Shown in pieces: positions 1 to 7,248 of a DNA stretch of 26,230 bases. The first letter of the stretch is position 1. Every line of letters begins with the position of its first letter. Below the pieces are notes generated by a model that was given only the letters and a program-made list of their open reading frames with translations, was not told where the DNA came from and did not search any database. Location of the stretch: assembly GCA_041838515.1 (NCBI GenBank), contig JBGYPP010000037.1:1-26230 (forward strand). The letters run 5' to 3'. Origin of the DNA: JBGYPP01 sp041838515 (GTDB lineage: Bacteria; Bacillota; Clostridia; Lachnospirales; Lachnospiraceae). The position numbers were made by a program, and so were the translations under genes.

Positions 1-73
1 CCGGAGTTTCTGGCCACTTCCCTTCCCTGTATAGTTCGACGCATTTCCGCTTGTACTTGTAACTATAACGCAT
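1..73 (-). CDS. IS3-like transposase OrfA, N-terminal fragment (runs off the window)
   Basis: Reading leftwards from ATG at 73, the frame stays open to the window edge and encodes 24 residues. They include KRKCVELYREGKWPETP, which I recognise as the beginning of the helix-turn-helix OrfA protein of IS3-like elements common in Clostridia. A strong Shine-Dalgarno (AAGGAGGG on the minus strand, complement of 83-90) lies 9 bases before the ATG. The gene is cut by the window edge, so neither the HTH nor OrfB can be seen. The family call rests on resemblance of this short segment from memory. The start and ribosome binding site are clear. Confidence 0.7.
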   Translation of the reverse strand, partial: MRYSYKYKRKCVELYREGKWPETP

Positions 74-80
74 AAAAAAA

Positions 81-114
81 TACCCTCCTTACTGGTTGTC
101 CAGTAAAGAGGGTA
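81..114 (-). terminator. IS-end hairpin: stem-loop plus T tract that also holds the transposase RBS
   Basis: A 15-bp stem with a TTGT loop is visible (81-95 pairs with 100-114). Read leftwards it is followed by seven T residues (complement of 74-80), which is the form of an intrinsic terminator. The transposase Shine-Dalgarno (complement of 83-90) sits inside the 3' arm of the stem. A transcript entering from outside would therefore be both terminated and have its RBS folded away. That role is inferred by analogy with fold-back protection described for other IS elements. Confidence 0.6.
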
Positions 115-152
115 CATATCATAGTGCGACAGCCCCTTTTTGTCCCTGGAAA

Positions 153-181
153 TTGCCCTCAATAGGCGGAGGCGCTATAAT
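153..181 (+). promoter_or_regulatory. Candidate sigma-A promoter for uvrC
   Basis: TTGCCC (153-158) and TATAAT (176-181) are separated by 17 bases, close to the housekeeping consensus. The promoter lies just right of the IS boundary and would leave a leader of about 60 nt before uvrC. No other feature is visible between 117 and 250. Confidence 0.6.
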
Positions 182-250
182 GGGGCGTAGAGGCTGGGTC
201 TGAGGTAGGCTGCCCAGGGGCTTTGCCCATGGTCTTAGAGAGGATGGGGT

Positions 251-2110
251 ATGGCGGTATTTGGTAGGGAGGAGTTGTCCGGACTGCCGGCCTCGCCCGG
301 AGTGTATATGATGCTGGATGGCAGCGGGGGTATATTGTATGTGGGAAAGGCTGTGCAGCTGCGCAGCCGGGTGCGCTCCTATTTCCGGGCACATATAGGC
401 AGGGGGCCGGCCATAGACCGCATGGTAGAGCAGGTGGAGTCTGTGGAGGTCATAGTCACAGACAGCGAGCTGGAAGCCCTGGTATTGGAGAATAATCTGA
501 TCAAGGAACACAACCCCAAGTACAATACCCTGCTAAAGGATGACAAGACCTACCCATATATCAAGGTAAGCCTGGGGGAGGCCTACCCCCGCGTGCTGTT
601 TTCCCGCACGAGAAAAAAGGACAAGGCCAGGTATTTTGGCCCCTTTACCGGGGGCGTACCTGTCAAAGAAGTGATAGATTTGATCAATAAGGCCTATGGG
701 CTGAGGACCTGCCATAGGGTGCTGCCCCGGGATACGGGCAGGGAAAGACCCTGCCTGAATTACCACATCCATCAATGTCCGGCTCCCTGCCAGGCCTATA
801 TATCTCAGGAGGAATACGGCCGGGCTGTGGAGGAGGCGCTGGTGTTCCTGGGCGGGGAGTACGGTCCAATCATGGAAAAGCTGAGGCAGCGCATGGAGGC
901 GGCGGCAGAGGCGCTGGATTTCGAGGCGGCGGCTCACTGGAGGGATATGCAGGCCAGTGTGCAGCGCATAGCCCAAAAGCAGAAGATGACCGGCGGGGCA
1001 GGTGAGGACAGGGATGTCATAGGCCTGGCTATGGAGGGGGAGGAGGCCCTGGCCCAGATATTTTTTGTGCGTGATGGCAAGCTCATAGGCCGGGAGCATT
1101 TCTATTTGACCCAGGCCGGAGGCAGACCCATGGAGGAAGTGCTGGAGGGCTTTGTCAAGCAATTCTATGCCGGCACCCCCTTTGTACCGGCGGAGGTGGC
1201 TCTGCCCTGCGCATTAGAGGATGCCGTCCTGCTGGAGCAGTGGCTGGGCCTGCGGCGGGGAGGGCGGGTGCGCCTGGCGCATCCCCAAAAGGGTCAAAAG
1301 GAGAAGTTGGTGGAATTGGCCTGTCAGAATGCCTCGCTGATCCTGGGAAAGAACAGGGAAAAGCTGCAGAGGGAGGAGGGCCGTACGCTGGGGGCGGTTC
1401 GGGAATTGGCCCAGGCGCTCGGTCTGTCGGCTCTGGACCGCATAGAGGCCTATGATATCTCCAACCAGAATGGGTACGAGAATGTAGGTTCGATGGTAGT
1501 GTACCAGGGGGGCAGGCCCAAGAAAAGCGATTATAGAAAATTTCGCATACGGGGCGTGCAGGGCGCCAATGACTTTGCCTCCATGGGGGAGATGCTGGAG
1601 CGCCGCTTTCGCCATGGGTTGGAGGAGAGGGCAGGAGGAGCGCAGGCCGGAGCCTTTTCCCTCTTTCCGGATCTGCTGCTGATGGACGGAGGCCGCGCCC
1701 AGGTGCACAGCGCCCAGGCCGCATTGGCCAAGCTGGGCTTGGATATACCGGTCTGCGGCATGGTCAAGGATGGGGCGCACAAAACCAAGGCCTTATATTG
1801 GCAGGAGGAAGAGCTGGAGTTGGACCGTCGGGGACAGGCCTTTTTGCTGGTGAGCCGCATACAGGAAGAGGTGCACCGCTTTGCCATCACCTACCACCGC
1901 TCCCTGCGGGGCAAAAAACAGGTGAAGAGCGTTTTGGACGACATACCGGGCATAGGTCCAGCCCGCCGTAAGGCCTTGATGGGATATTTTCCCAGCATAG
2001 ACCATATACGGCAGGCGGATGTGGATACTCTGCAAATGGGCGGCGTCCTTCCGAGGCAGGTGGCCGAGGGGATATACAGTTATTTTCGCCGGGAGGAGAG
2101 CCAGGAATAG
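251..2110 (+). CDS. uvrC: UvrABC excinuclease subunit C
   Basis: UvrC makes both incisions around a DNA lesion in nucleotide excision repair, after UvrA/UvrB have marked the damage. The 619-residue length is normal for the family. The GIY-YIG nuclease domain is at the N terminus (GVY at 17-19, YVG at 30-32, conserved E in SELEALVLE). A Cys-containing linker follows (CHRVLP, CLNYHIHQCPAPC), then a UVR motif that contacts UvrB around residues 205-240. The RNase H-like nuclease domain shows YDISNQNG, NDFASM and LLMDGGRAQ, and C-terminal helix-hairpin-helix repeats include DIPGIGPARRKALM. The start at 251 has an AGAGAGGA box a few bases upstream and aligns with the family N terminus. A DUF4256 gene follows after 11 bases, probably in the same transcript. 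Confidence 0.97.
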   Translation: MAVFGREELSGLPASPGVYMMLDGSGGILYVGKAVQLRSRVRSYFRAHIGRGPAIDRMVEQVESVEVIVTDSELEALVLENNLIKEHNPKYNTLLKDDKTYPYIKVSLGEAYPRVLFSRTRKKDKARYFGPFTGGVPVKEVIDLINKAYGLRTCHRVLPRDTGRERPCLNYHIHQCPAPCQAYISQEEYGRAVEEALVFLGGEYGPIMEKLRQRMEAAAEALDFEAAAHWRDMQASVQRIAQKQKMTGGAGEDRDVIGLAMEGEEALAQIFFVRDGKLIGREHFYLTQAGGRPMEEVLEGFVKQFYAGTPFVPAEVALPCALEDAVLLEQWLGLRRGGRVRLAHPQKGQKEKLVELACQNASLILGKNREKLQREEGRTLGAVRELAQALGLSALDRIEAYDISNQNGYENVGSMVVYQGGRPKKSDYRKFRIRGVQGANDFASMGEMLERRFRHGLEERAGGAQAGAFSLFPDLLLMDGGRAQVHSAQAALAKLGLDIPVCGMVKDGAHKTKALYWQEEELELDRRGQAFLLVSRIQEEVHRFAITYHRSLRGKKQVKSVLDDIPGIGPARRKALMGYFPSIDHIRQADVDTLQMGGVLPRQVAEGIYSYFRREESQE

Positions 2111-2121
2111 GAGGCGGGTAT

Positions 2122-2682
2122 ATGTCAGAGGAATACAAGCGGCTTTGGGCGGAGCGTTTTGCCGCCAATGCGCATAGGCACAGGGGGGTGGCCTGGGAGG
2201 CTGTGGAGGCGGCATTGGAGAGAGAGCCCGGCCTGCTGTCGGCTTATACATGGATGGAGGAGAGCGGCGGAGAGCCGGATGTCATCCGCCCTGCAGAGGA
2301 TGGAGGCTGGTATGTGGCGGATTGTTCCAGGGAGAGTCCTGTGGGCCGCCGCAGCCTCTGCTATGACAGAGAGGCCTGGGAAAAGCGCCGGGCCAACAAG
2401 CCCCAGGGGGATGCGTGCAGCCTGGCGGAGTCCCGGGGCCTGGAACTGTTGGATGAGGAGGCTTATAGGGAGCTGCAGGCTGTAGCCGGACCGCTGGATA
2501 CCAAGAGCAGTTCCTGGCTGTCCACGCCCCTTTCCATGCGGCAGCAGGGAGGCGCTCTGTTCGGGGATGCCCGCTATGGCAGGGTGTTCTGCTATCACAA
2601 TGGGGCGGAATCCTATTACGCAGCCCGGGGATTTCGGGTGCGGGTTTTCCCCGGTGATATGGAAAAAATGGATACTGAATAA
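2122..2682 (+). CDS. DUF4256 domain protein
   Basis: The 186-residue protein matches my recollection of the DUF4256 family along its whole length: GGEPDV, DCSRESPVGRRSLCYDREA, DTKSSSWLSTP, and the C-terminal GGALFGDARYG and YHNGAESYYAARGFR. No biochemical function is established for this family as far as I know. It has no signal peptide or membrane segment, so it is probably cytosolic. A GGAGG box overlaps the region right after the uvrC stop (uvrC to ATG gap 11 bases), which suggests co-transcription with uvrC. That neighbour does not by itself imply a repair role. Confidence 0.88.
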   Translation: MSEEYKRLWAERFAANAHRHRGVAWEAVEAALEREPGLLSAYTWMEESGGEPDVIRPAEDGGWYVADCSRESPVGRRSLCYDREAWEKRRANKPQGDACSLAESRGLELLDEEAYRELQAVAGPLDTKSSSWLSTPLSMRQQGGALFGDARYGRVFCYHNGAESYYAARGFRVRVFPGDMEKMDTE

Positions 2683-2691
2683 TGATGCGCA

Positions 2692-2720
2692 TTGCGCTGG
2701 AGAGTCAAACAGGATACAAT
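2692..2720 (+). promoter_or_regulatory. Possible promoter of the thiamine operon
   Basis: TTGCGC (2692-2697) and TACAAT (2715-2720) are 17 bases apart, leaving about 40 nt before the TPP riboswitch. The -35 is weak. GGATACAAT occurs a second time at 2747-2755, without a well-spaced -35. Some promoter is required here because the operon has its own riboswitch leader, but this exact assignment is tentative. Confidence 0.35.
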
Positions 2721-2763
2721 AAGAAAAGGGAGTTCAAGAAATCCCCGGATACAATTGCATACT

Positions 2764-2853
2764 AGGAGCAGGGGAGCCTGTGTGCAGGCTGAGAGGAAGC
2801 GCGGTTAGCTTCGACCCTTATACCTGATGCGGATCATGCCGTCGTAGGAAGCG
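2764..2853 (+). promoter_or_regulatory. TPP riboswitch (THI element)
   Basis: The conserved blocks of the thiamine pyrophosphate aptamer are in order: AGGGGAGCC near 2770, GGCTGAGAGG (2787-2796), GACCCTTATACCTGATG (2813-2829), and GGATCATGCCGTCGTAGG (2831-2848). The HMP-binding CUGAGA and the pyrophosphate-side CCUGAU...GCGUAGG-like blocks are all present. It lies directly upstream of a thiamine precursor uptake and salvage operon, the expected target. Binding of TPP should switch the operon off through the terminator immediately downstream. Confidence 0.95.
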
Positions 2854-2863
2854 CCAACGAGGA

Positions 2864-2889
2864 GAGGATATCGCAGATATCCTTTTTTT
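2864..2889 (+). terminator. Riboswitch-controlled intrinsic terminator
   Basis: AGGATAT (2865-2871) pairs with ATATCCT (2877-2883) around a 5-base loop and runs straight into T residues up to 2889. It starts 12 bases after the TPP aptamer and ends before the thiW RBS. It is therefore the probable expression platform, with TPP-bound RNA terminating here. The competing antiterminator pairing was not resolved by eye. Confidence 0.85.
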
Positions 2890-2915
2890 GTGGCTGTATA
2901 AAGGGAGGATGGGAG

Positions 2916-3455
2916 ATGAGAGAAAAACAAAGAGGCGCCGGCGCGGACAGGCCGGAGTACTGGGTGAGAAAGACGGCCATGGCCGGCCTGCTCTGTGCGG
3001 TGGCTGTGGTGGGCAGTACCATGGTCTTTCCAGTTTTGGGCAGCCGCTGCGCGCCGGTGCAGCATTTGGTCAATGTCCTGGCCGCCGTATACCTGGGGCC
3101 GGCCTATGCCCTGGCTGTGGCCTTTGGCTCCAGCCTGCTGCGGAATTTGCTGGGGTTGGGTACTCTGCTGGCCTTTCCCGGCAGCATGTTCGGTGCGGCC
3201 CTGGCCGCCTGGGCCTATAAAAAAACCGGCCGCCTGCGCTGGACCCTGGCCGGGGAGATCTTGGGTACGGCACTGCTGGGCGGTCTGAGCGCCTATCCGG
3301 TGGCGATACTGCTCATGGGGAAAAATGCGGGTGAGATGGCGTTTTATGTCTATGTACTGCCCTTTTTCCTCTCTACGGCCACTGGTGCCATACTGGGAGG
3401 GGCGGCGCTGAACAGTTTGGCCAAGGCGGGTCTGTGGAAGAGGGAGAGTCGATAG
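2916..3455 (+). CDS. thiW: ECF transporter substrate-binding (S) component, thiazole-type ThiW
   Basis: ThiW is the membrane S component predicted to bind the thiazole precursor of thiamine and work with a shared ECF energising module, which is not in this window. The 179-residue protein is strongly hydrophobic, with about five or six membrane segments. It has the family blocks VFPVLGSRCAPVQHLVNVLAAVYLGP near residues 38-63, GSSLLRN, and LAFPGSMFGAALA. The start at 2916 has GGGAGG 5-10 bases upstream; an ATG at 2909 is in another frame. It is first in the TPP-riboswitch operon and abuts cytX, consistent with thiamine salvage. The substrate is inferred from family and context. Confidence 0.9.
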   Translation: MREKQRGAGADRPEYWVRKTAMAGLLCAVAVVGSTMVFPVLGSRCAPVQHLVNVLAAVYLGPAYALAVAFGSSLLRNLLGLGTLLAFPGSMFGAALAAWAYKKTGRLRWTLAGEILGTALLGGLSAYPVAILLMGKNAGEMAFYVYVLPFFLSTATGAILGGAALNSLAKAGLWKRESR

Positions 3456-3470
3456 ATGGAGGGTGGAGGA

Positions 3471-4658
3471 ATGGCAGAGGAAAAGACCAGTCTATGGTCC
3501 GGCGGCTTGCTGTGGTTTGGCGCGGCTGTGTCCATAGCGGAGATAGCCACTGGAGCGCTGTTGGCTCCCCTGGGGTGGGAGCAGGGGCTGATGGCCATAG
3601 CGCTGGGCCATGGCATAGGCTGCCTGCTCCTGTTCCTGGCGGGGCATATGGGGGCTCTGACGGGCCGCAGCGCCATGGAAACCGTTGCAGAGGCATTTGG
3701 AAAAAGGGGAGGCGCTTTTTTTGCCATATGCAATATAGTGCAATTGGTGGGGTGGACGGCAGTGATGGTCTACAATGGCGCGGCTGCGGCCCAGGCTCTC
3801 TGGCCCATGGGCGCATTGGCATTTTGGTGCGCCCTGCTGGGCATACTGATAGGCATATGGGTGCTGGCCGGGCCTAAGCACCTGGAGAGAATCAATATGG
3901 CCGCTGTTGCCGCTTTGCTGGTCCTGGTACTGGTATTGAGCGTAATCTTGTTTAGAAACGGAGTGGCCGGCCAGGCCTCCGGTGGACTGGCCTTTGGCCA
4001 GGCTGTGGAATTGTCTGCCGTTATGCCCATCTCCTGGCTGCCGCTGATAGCGGATTATACCCGCAAATCCAAGAGCCCCCGCAGGGTGTCCGCTGTCAGC
4101 GCGGGCGTATACTTTTTCGCCAGCTGTTGGATGTATGCGCTGGGCTTGGGAGCCGCATTGTATACGGGCCAGGGAGATATATCTCCCATAATGGTGAAAG
4201 CGGGACTGGGCGCTGCAGCGCTATGCATAGTCCTGTTCAGCACGGTGACCACCACCTTTTTGGATGTGTATTCGGCCGGTGTGTCTGCCCAGAGCCTCCA
4301 TCCCCGCCTGCGGGAGAAGCCGGTGGCGCTGGCTGTGGCTCTGTTGGGGGCCATATTGGCGGCAGTGGCCCCAGTTACCCGGTTTGAAGTTTTTTTATAC
4401 GCCATAGGCACAGTATTTGCGCCCATGGCTGCCATTCTGGTTCTGGATTTTTTTGTCTTACAGCCCAGATCCCAGGGTAGGCGGCGCATATACTGGAATC
4501 TTCTCTGCTGCGCTGCGGGGTGGTTGGCATATAGGTATTTCTTGGAGCAGGCATACGATGTGGGTACAGCGCTGCCGGCCATGGGTTTGGCTGTGGCGCT
4601 GCGTCTGGCCGTTTATGCCCTGGGCAGGGATAAGGAGAAGGCGGATGCAGAGGCTTGA
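3471..4658 (+). CDS. cytX: Putative hydroxymethylpyrimidine permease CytX
   Basis: CytX is a 12-helix permease of the NCS1 (cytosine/purine) family, predicted to import hydroxymethylpyrimidine (HMP), the other half of thiamine. The N-terminal signature KTSLWSGGLLWFGAAVSIAEI, LVGWTAVMVYNGA in the third/fourth helix, and SWLPLIADYTRKSKSP in the middle fit the family. The start at 3471 gives the usual short N terminus and has GGAGGG at the right distance. An ATG at 3456, directly after the thiW stop, is in frame and would add five residues. The 3' end overlaps thiM by 14 bases. It is regulated by the upstream TPP riboswitch. Confidence 0.9.
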   Translation: MAEEKTSLWSGGLLWFGAAVSIAEIATGALLAPLGWEQGLMAIALGHGIGCLLLFLAGHMGALTGRSAMETVAEAFGKRGGAFFAICNIVQLVGWTAVMVYNGAAAAQALWPMGALAFWCALLGILIGIWVLAGPKHLERINMAAVAALLVLVLVLSVILFRNGVAGQASGGLAFGQAVELSAVMPISWLPLIADYTRKSKSPRRVSAVSAGVYFFASCWMYALGLGAALYTGQGDISPIMVKAGLGAAALCIVLFSTVTTTFLDVYSAGVSAQSLHPRLREKPVALAVALLGAILAAVAPVTRFEVFLYAIGTVFAPMAAILVLDFFVLQPRSQGRRRIYWNLLCCAAGWLAYRYFLEQAYDVGTALPAMGLAVALRLAVYALGRDKEKADAEA

Positions 4659-5556
4659 GTTCCCTTGGGATGCCGCCGGAGGGGGTAGGAGCAGTGGGGC
4701 GGCAGGGGATTTTCTCTTCGGTCTTTGGAGCCGCTTGCAGAAGCGGCGGCCGGTTGTGCATTGTATACACAATCAGGTTACGGCCGGACTCTGTGCGGAT
4801 TTTTTGCTGGCGGCAGGCGCCCATCCCATTATGGCCCAGGCGCCGGAGGAGGTGGAGGAGATAGTCCGGAGCTGTCAAAGCCTGTGTCTGAATCTGGGTA
4901 CTCCCAGCCGGGAGCGTATGGAGGCCATGGAGCTGGCGGCTCGGGTGGCGGCGGACAAGGGCATACCCGTGGTGTTGGATCCGGTGGGAGTTTCGGCATC
5001 GGCCTGGAGGTTGGATTTTGCCTTGCATTTGTTGGAATCCCTGCCCATAGGCTTGGTGCGGGCCAATGGGGGAGAGGTGGCGGCGCTGGCCTACGGGCAA
5101 GGCGCTGCCGGCTCCGACCCCGGCATCCGGGGGGTGGAATATGCCCGGGGCGGGGATAAGGCCTGGGCTGGGGATCTGGCCCGCCGCTTTGGCTGTGCCG
5201 TGCTGATGAGCGGGGCCGTGGATGTGGTCAGCGATGGCCATCGCTGGGCGGAAATAGCCAATGGATCTCCGGCTCTGGAGAGGATCAGCGGCGCCGGCTG
5301 CCGGCAGGGTGTGCTCTGCGGGGCATTTTTGGCTCTGGAAGATGTGGATGCCTGGGAGGCGGCAGTGGCCGGGGCGGCTGTGTTGGGCCTGGCAGGGGAT
5401 AGGGCTGCGAGCCTCTCTCGAGAGGGAGATTATGGAACCTTTGCCCAGAGCCTGGTGGATGTCTTGGCGGCTTTAGGGGATAAGAACATATGGTCGAACC
5501 TGACTTGCGGCATAGGGTGGCACACAGAGGGAGAGGGAGCAGATGGGCTGGGATAA
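4645..5556 (+). CDS. thiM: Hydroxyethylthiazole kinase
   Basis: ThiM phosphorylates 4-methyl-5-(2-hydroxyethyl)thiazole so that salvaged thiazole can be joined to HMP-PP. Family blocks are VVHCIHNQVTAGLCADFLLA and HPIMAQAPEEVEE near the N terminus, LNLGTPSRERMEAM, PVVLDPVGVSASAWR, VRANGGEVAAL, SGAVDVVSDG, and the active-site loop ISGAGC. ISGAGC retains the cysteine where many relatives have TGTGC. At 303 residues it is longer than the usual 260-275 because of an N-terminal extension and a C-terminal tail. ATG 4645 has AAGGAG 7 bases upstream and overlaps cytX by 14 bases; it overlaps thiE by 14 bases at its other end, so the three are translationally coupled. The substrate motif is somewhat divergent, but context supports the call. 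Confidence 0.9.
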   Translation: MQRLEFPWDAAGGGRSSGAAGDFLFGLWSRLQKRRPVVHCIHNQVTAGLCADFLLAAGAHPIMAQAPEEVEEIVRSCQSLCLNLGTPSRERMEAMELAARVAADKGIPVVLDPVGVSASAWRLDFALHLLESLPIGLVRANGGEVAALAYGQGAAGSDPGIRGVEYARGGDKAWAGDLARRFGCAVLMSGAVDVVSDGHRWAEIANGSPALERISGAGCRQGVLCGAFLALEDVDAWEAAVAGAAVLGLAGDRAASLSREGDYGTFAQSLVDVLAALGDKNIWSNLTCGIGWHTEGEGADGLG

Positions 5557-6190
5557 GCATATTTGGCGCTTGTATGGCATAACGGACAGAGCCTGTTTGG
5601 GGGGAGCGGCCTTGGAGGATAGGCTGGAGGCCCTGCTCCAGGGCGGGCTTAGGCTGGTTCAATACAGGGAAAAGCATTTGCCCTGGGAGGAGAAATGCCG
5701 GGAGGCGGCGGCGCTTTGCCGCCTGTGCCATAACTACGGCGCCATTTTCTTGGTGAATGACAGTGTGGACCTGGCGCTGGCAACCGGAGCGGACGGAGCC
5801 CATCTGGGAGCAACCGATGGGGATCTGGCGGAGGCCAGGGAGAGGCTGGGGCCAGAATTGCTGCTGGGTGCCACAGCCAGGACGGTGGAGGCGGCGGTAG
5901 CGGCTTGGAGAGCCGGGGCAGATTATCTGGGCAGCGGGGCGGTATTTTCCACATGCACCAAGGAGGATGCGATGCCTATGTCCAGGCAGCTGCTGATGGA
6001 GATCTGCAGGGCCGTGCCCATACCGGTGGTGGCCATAGGTGGTATTTCCGCCTCTAATGTAGAGGCGCTGGCTGGCACCGGCATATCCGGCGTGGCCCTG
6101 GCCTCGGGCTTGTTTGGATTGGAAAAAGCCGGGCAGGGGGTGGCGGATTTGCTGGCCCGCTTGGCGGGCCTGGATTTGGAGGCAAGGTGA
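5543..6190 (+). CDS. thiE: Thiamine phosphate synthase
   Basis: ThiE joins HMP-PP (from ThiD) and thiazole phosphate (from ThiM) to give thiamine phosphate. The 215-residue TIM-barrel protein has LVQYREK (family QxREK, pyrophosphate binding), IFLVNDSVDLALATGADGAHLG, LGATARTVEAA, ADYLGSGAVFSTCTKEDA and VVAIGGISASNV. Length is normal. GGGAGAGGGAG precedes the ATG, which lies inside the end of thiM. A non-coding stretch of 203 bases separates it from thiD, unusual in an otherwise overlapping operon. Confidence 0.95.
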   Translation: MGWDKHIWRLYGITDRACLGGAALEDRLEALLQGGLRLVQYREKHLPWEEKCREAAALCRLCHNYGAIFLVNDSVDLALATGADGAHLGATDGDLAEARERLGPELLLGATARTVEAAVAAWRAGADYLGSGAVFSTCTKEDAMPMSRQLLMEICRAVPIPVVAIGGISASNVEALAGTGISGVALASGLFGLEKAGQGVADLLARLAGLDLEAR

Positions 6191-6362
6191 GCGCCCGGCA
6201 GGCCCTGGGAAAGCCAAGGCAGGCGAAGCGTTCCTGGGGCAGAGCCCGGCAAGAGCAGGGCATCGAGAGCCGGCGAGGAAGATGCTTGGATGGGAAGAAC
6301 GGGGGGTTCATTGTGAGGCCTTGAAGAATGACGGTGAGCGCCGGGCGGGCGCTGAGAAAGCC
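6186..6362 (+). repeat. Imperfect 30-bp direct repeat flanking the thiE-thiD gap
   Basis: Bases 6186-6215 and 6333-6362 align without gaps at 26 of 30 positions; both begin GGTGAGCGCC and end GAAAGCC. The first copy covers the thiE stop codon. The second can fold as AGCGCC (6337-6342) with GGCGCT (6348-6353). The gap (6191-6393) holds no convincing ORF and no second riboswitch that I can recognise. The repeat may mark a small duplication or decayed sequence. Confidence 0.5.
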
Positions 6363-6393
6363 GGCATTCGGCGTATAGAGAGGAGAGCGGGGT

Positions 6394-7188
6394 ATGGATT
6401 TGGCAAGGGTATTGACCATAGCGGGGTCGGATTGCAGCGGGGGGGGGGCGGGCATACAGGCGGACCTCAAGACCATAGCTGCGTATGGATTGTATGGCAT
6501 GAGCGCCATCACGGCCTTGACAGCCCAGAATACGCTGGGTGTGTATGCCGTGCAGGATGCCAATGCGGAGATGGTGGAGGCGCAGTTGGATGCCGTCTAT
6601 GGGGATATAAGGCCGGATGCCGTAAAGATAGGCATGGTGTCCGGCGAGGCCATCATTAAGGCCATAGCTGCCAAATTGCGGCAATTCCGGGCAAAAAATG
6701 TGGTGGTAGACCCGGTCATGGTGTCCACCAGCGGCTGCGCGCTCCTGTCGCCAGATGCCATGGGAGCCTTGAAATCCCATCTGCTGCCCCTGAGCAGCCT
6801 GCTTACTCCCAATATGGCGGAGGCGTCCCTGCTCTGGGGGCGAAAGGTGGAGAACAAGGCGGATATGGAGGCGGCTGCCCGCTCCCTGTCTGGGGAATAT
6901 GGAGTGGCCGTACTGGTCAAGGGCGGACATCTGCTGGAGAGCGCAGAGGATGTGCTGGCGGAGGAGGGCCGGATACATTGGTTTGCCGGGGATAGGCTGG
7001 ACAATCCCAATACCCATGGCACCGGCTGTACCCTCTCCTCGGCCATAGCCTGCGGCCTGGCCCAGGGCCGGGATTTGGTGGAGGCCATAGATCGGGCCAG
7101 GGAGTATCTGCGGGGCGCTCTGCATCAGGGCTTGGATTTGGGAAAGGGTGCAGGCCCAGTGGACCATGGCTGGAGGATGCGGGGATAA
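6394..7188 (+). CDS. thiD: HMP / HMP-phosphate kinase
   Basis: ThiD phosphorylates hydroxymethylpyrimidine twice to HMP-PP, the partner of thiazole phosphate for ThiE. The 264-residue ribokinase-fold protein has GSDCSGGGAGIQADLKT at residues 11-27, VDPVMVSTSG, LTPNMAEASLL, VLVKGGHL and the anion-hole motif THGTGCTLSSAIA near the C terminus. The start at 6394 is preceded by GAGAGGAGAG. Ten consecutive G residues (6439-6448) encode the glycines of the first motif, which has one glycine more than the usual SGGAG. It is the last gene of the salvage operon, 60 bases before a terminator. Confidence 0.95.
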   Translation: MDLARVLTIAGSDCSGGGAGIQADLKTIAAYGLYGMSAITALTAQNTLGVYAVQDANAEMVEAQLDAVYGDIRPDAVKIGMVSGEAIIKAIAAKLRQFRAKNVVVDPVMVSTSGCALLSPDAMGALKSHLLPLSSLLTPNMAEASLLWGRKVENKADMEAAARSLSGEYGVAVLVKGGHLLESAEDVLAEEGRIHWFAGDRLDNPNTHGTGCTLSSAIACGLAQGRDLVEAIDRAREYLRGALHQGLDLGKGAGPVDHGWRMRG

Positions 7189-7248
7189 AGGGTGCCGCCA
7201 TGCCAGGATGCTGGGAGGGGCAAAGACTCCAGACTGCAAGGAGAAAAT

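Larger units (their letters stand above)
1..116 (-). mobile_element. Terminal part of an IS3-like insertion sequence
   Basis: The transposase fragment is preceded by a 15-bp inverted repeat (81-95 with 100-114, 4-base loop) that ends at 116. On the minus strand the element would begin TGTACCCTC, and a TG dinucleotide end fits IS3-family termini. This places the probable element boundary at 116/117. The other end and the target duplication lie outside the window, so the exact boundary is inferred. Confidence 0.55.

Noticed and set aside
6191..6393. A second TPP riboswitch before thiD
   Set aside because: There is a GCTGAGAAA stretch near 6351, but the ACCTGAT and GCGTAGG blocks of the aptamer are absent.
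5923..7239. 438-codon open frame on the minus strand across thiD and the end of thiE
   Set aside because: It is antisense to clearly conserved genes, has low-complexity composition and no family resemblance. Long shadow frames are common in this GC-rich DNA.
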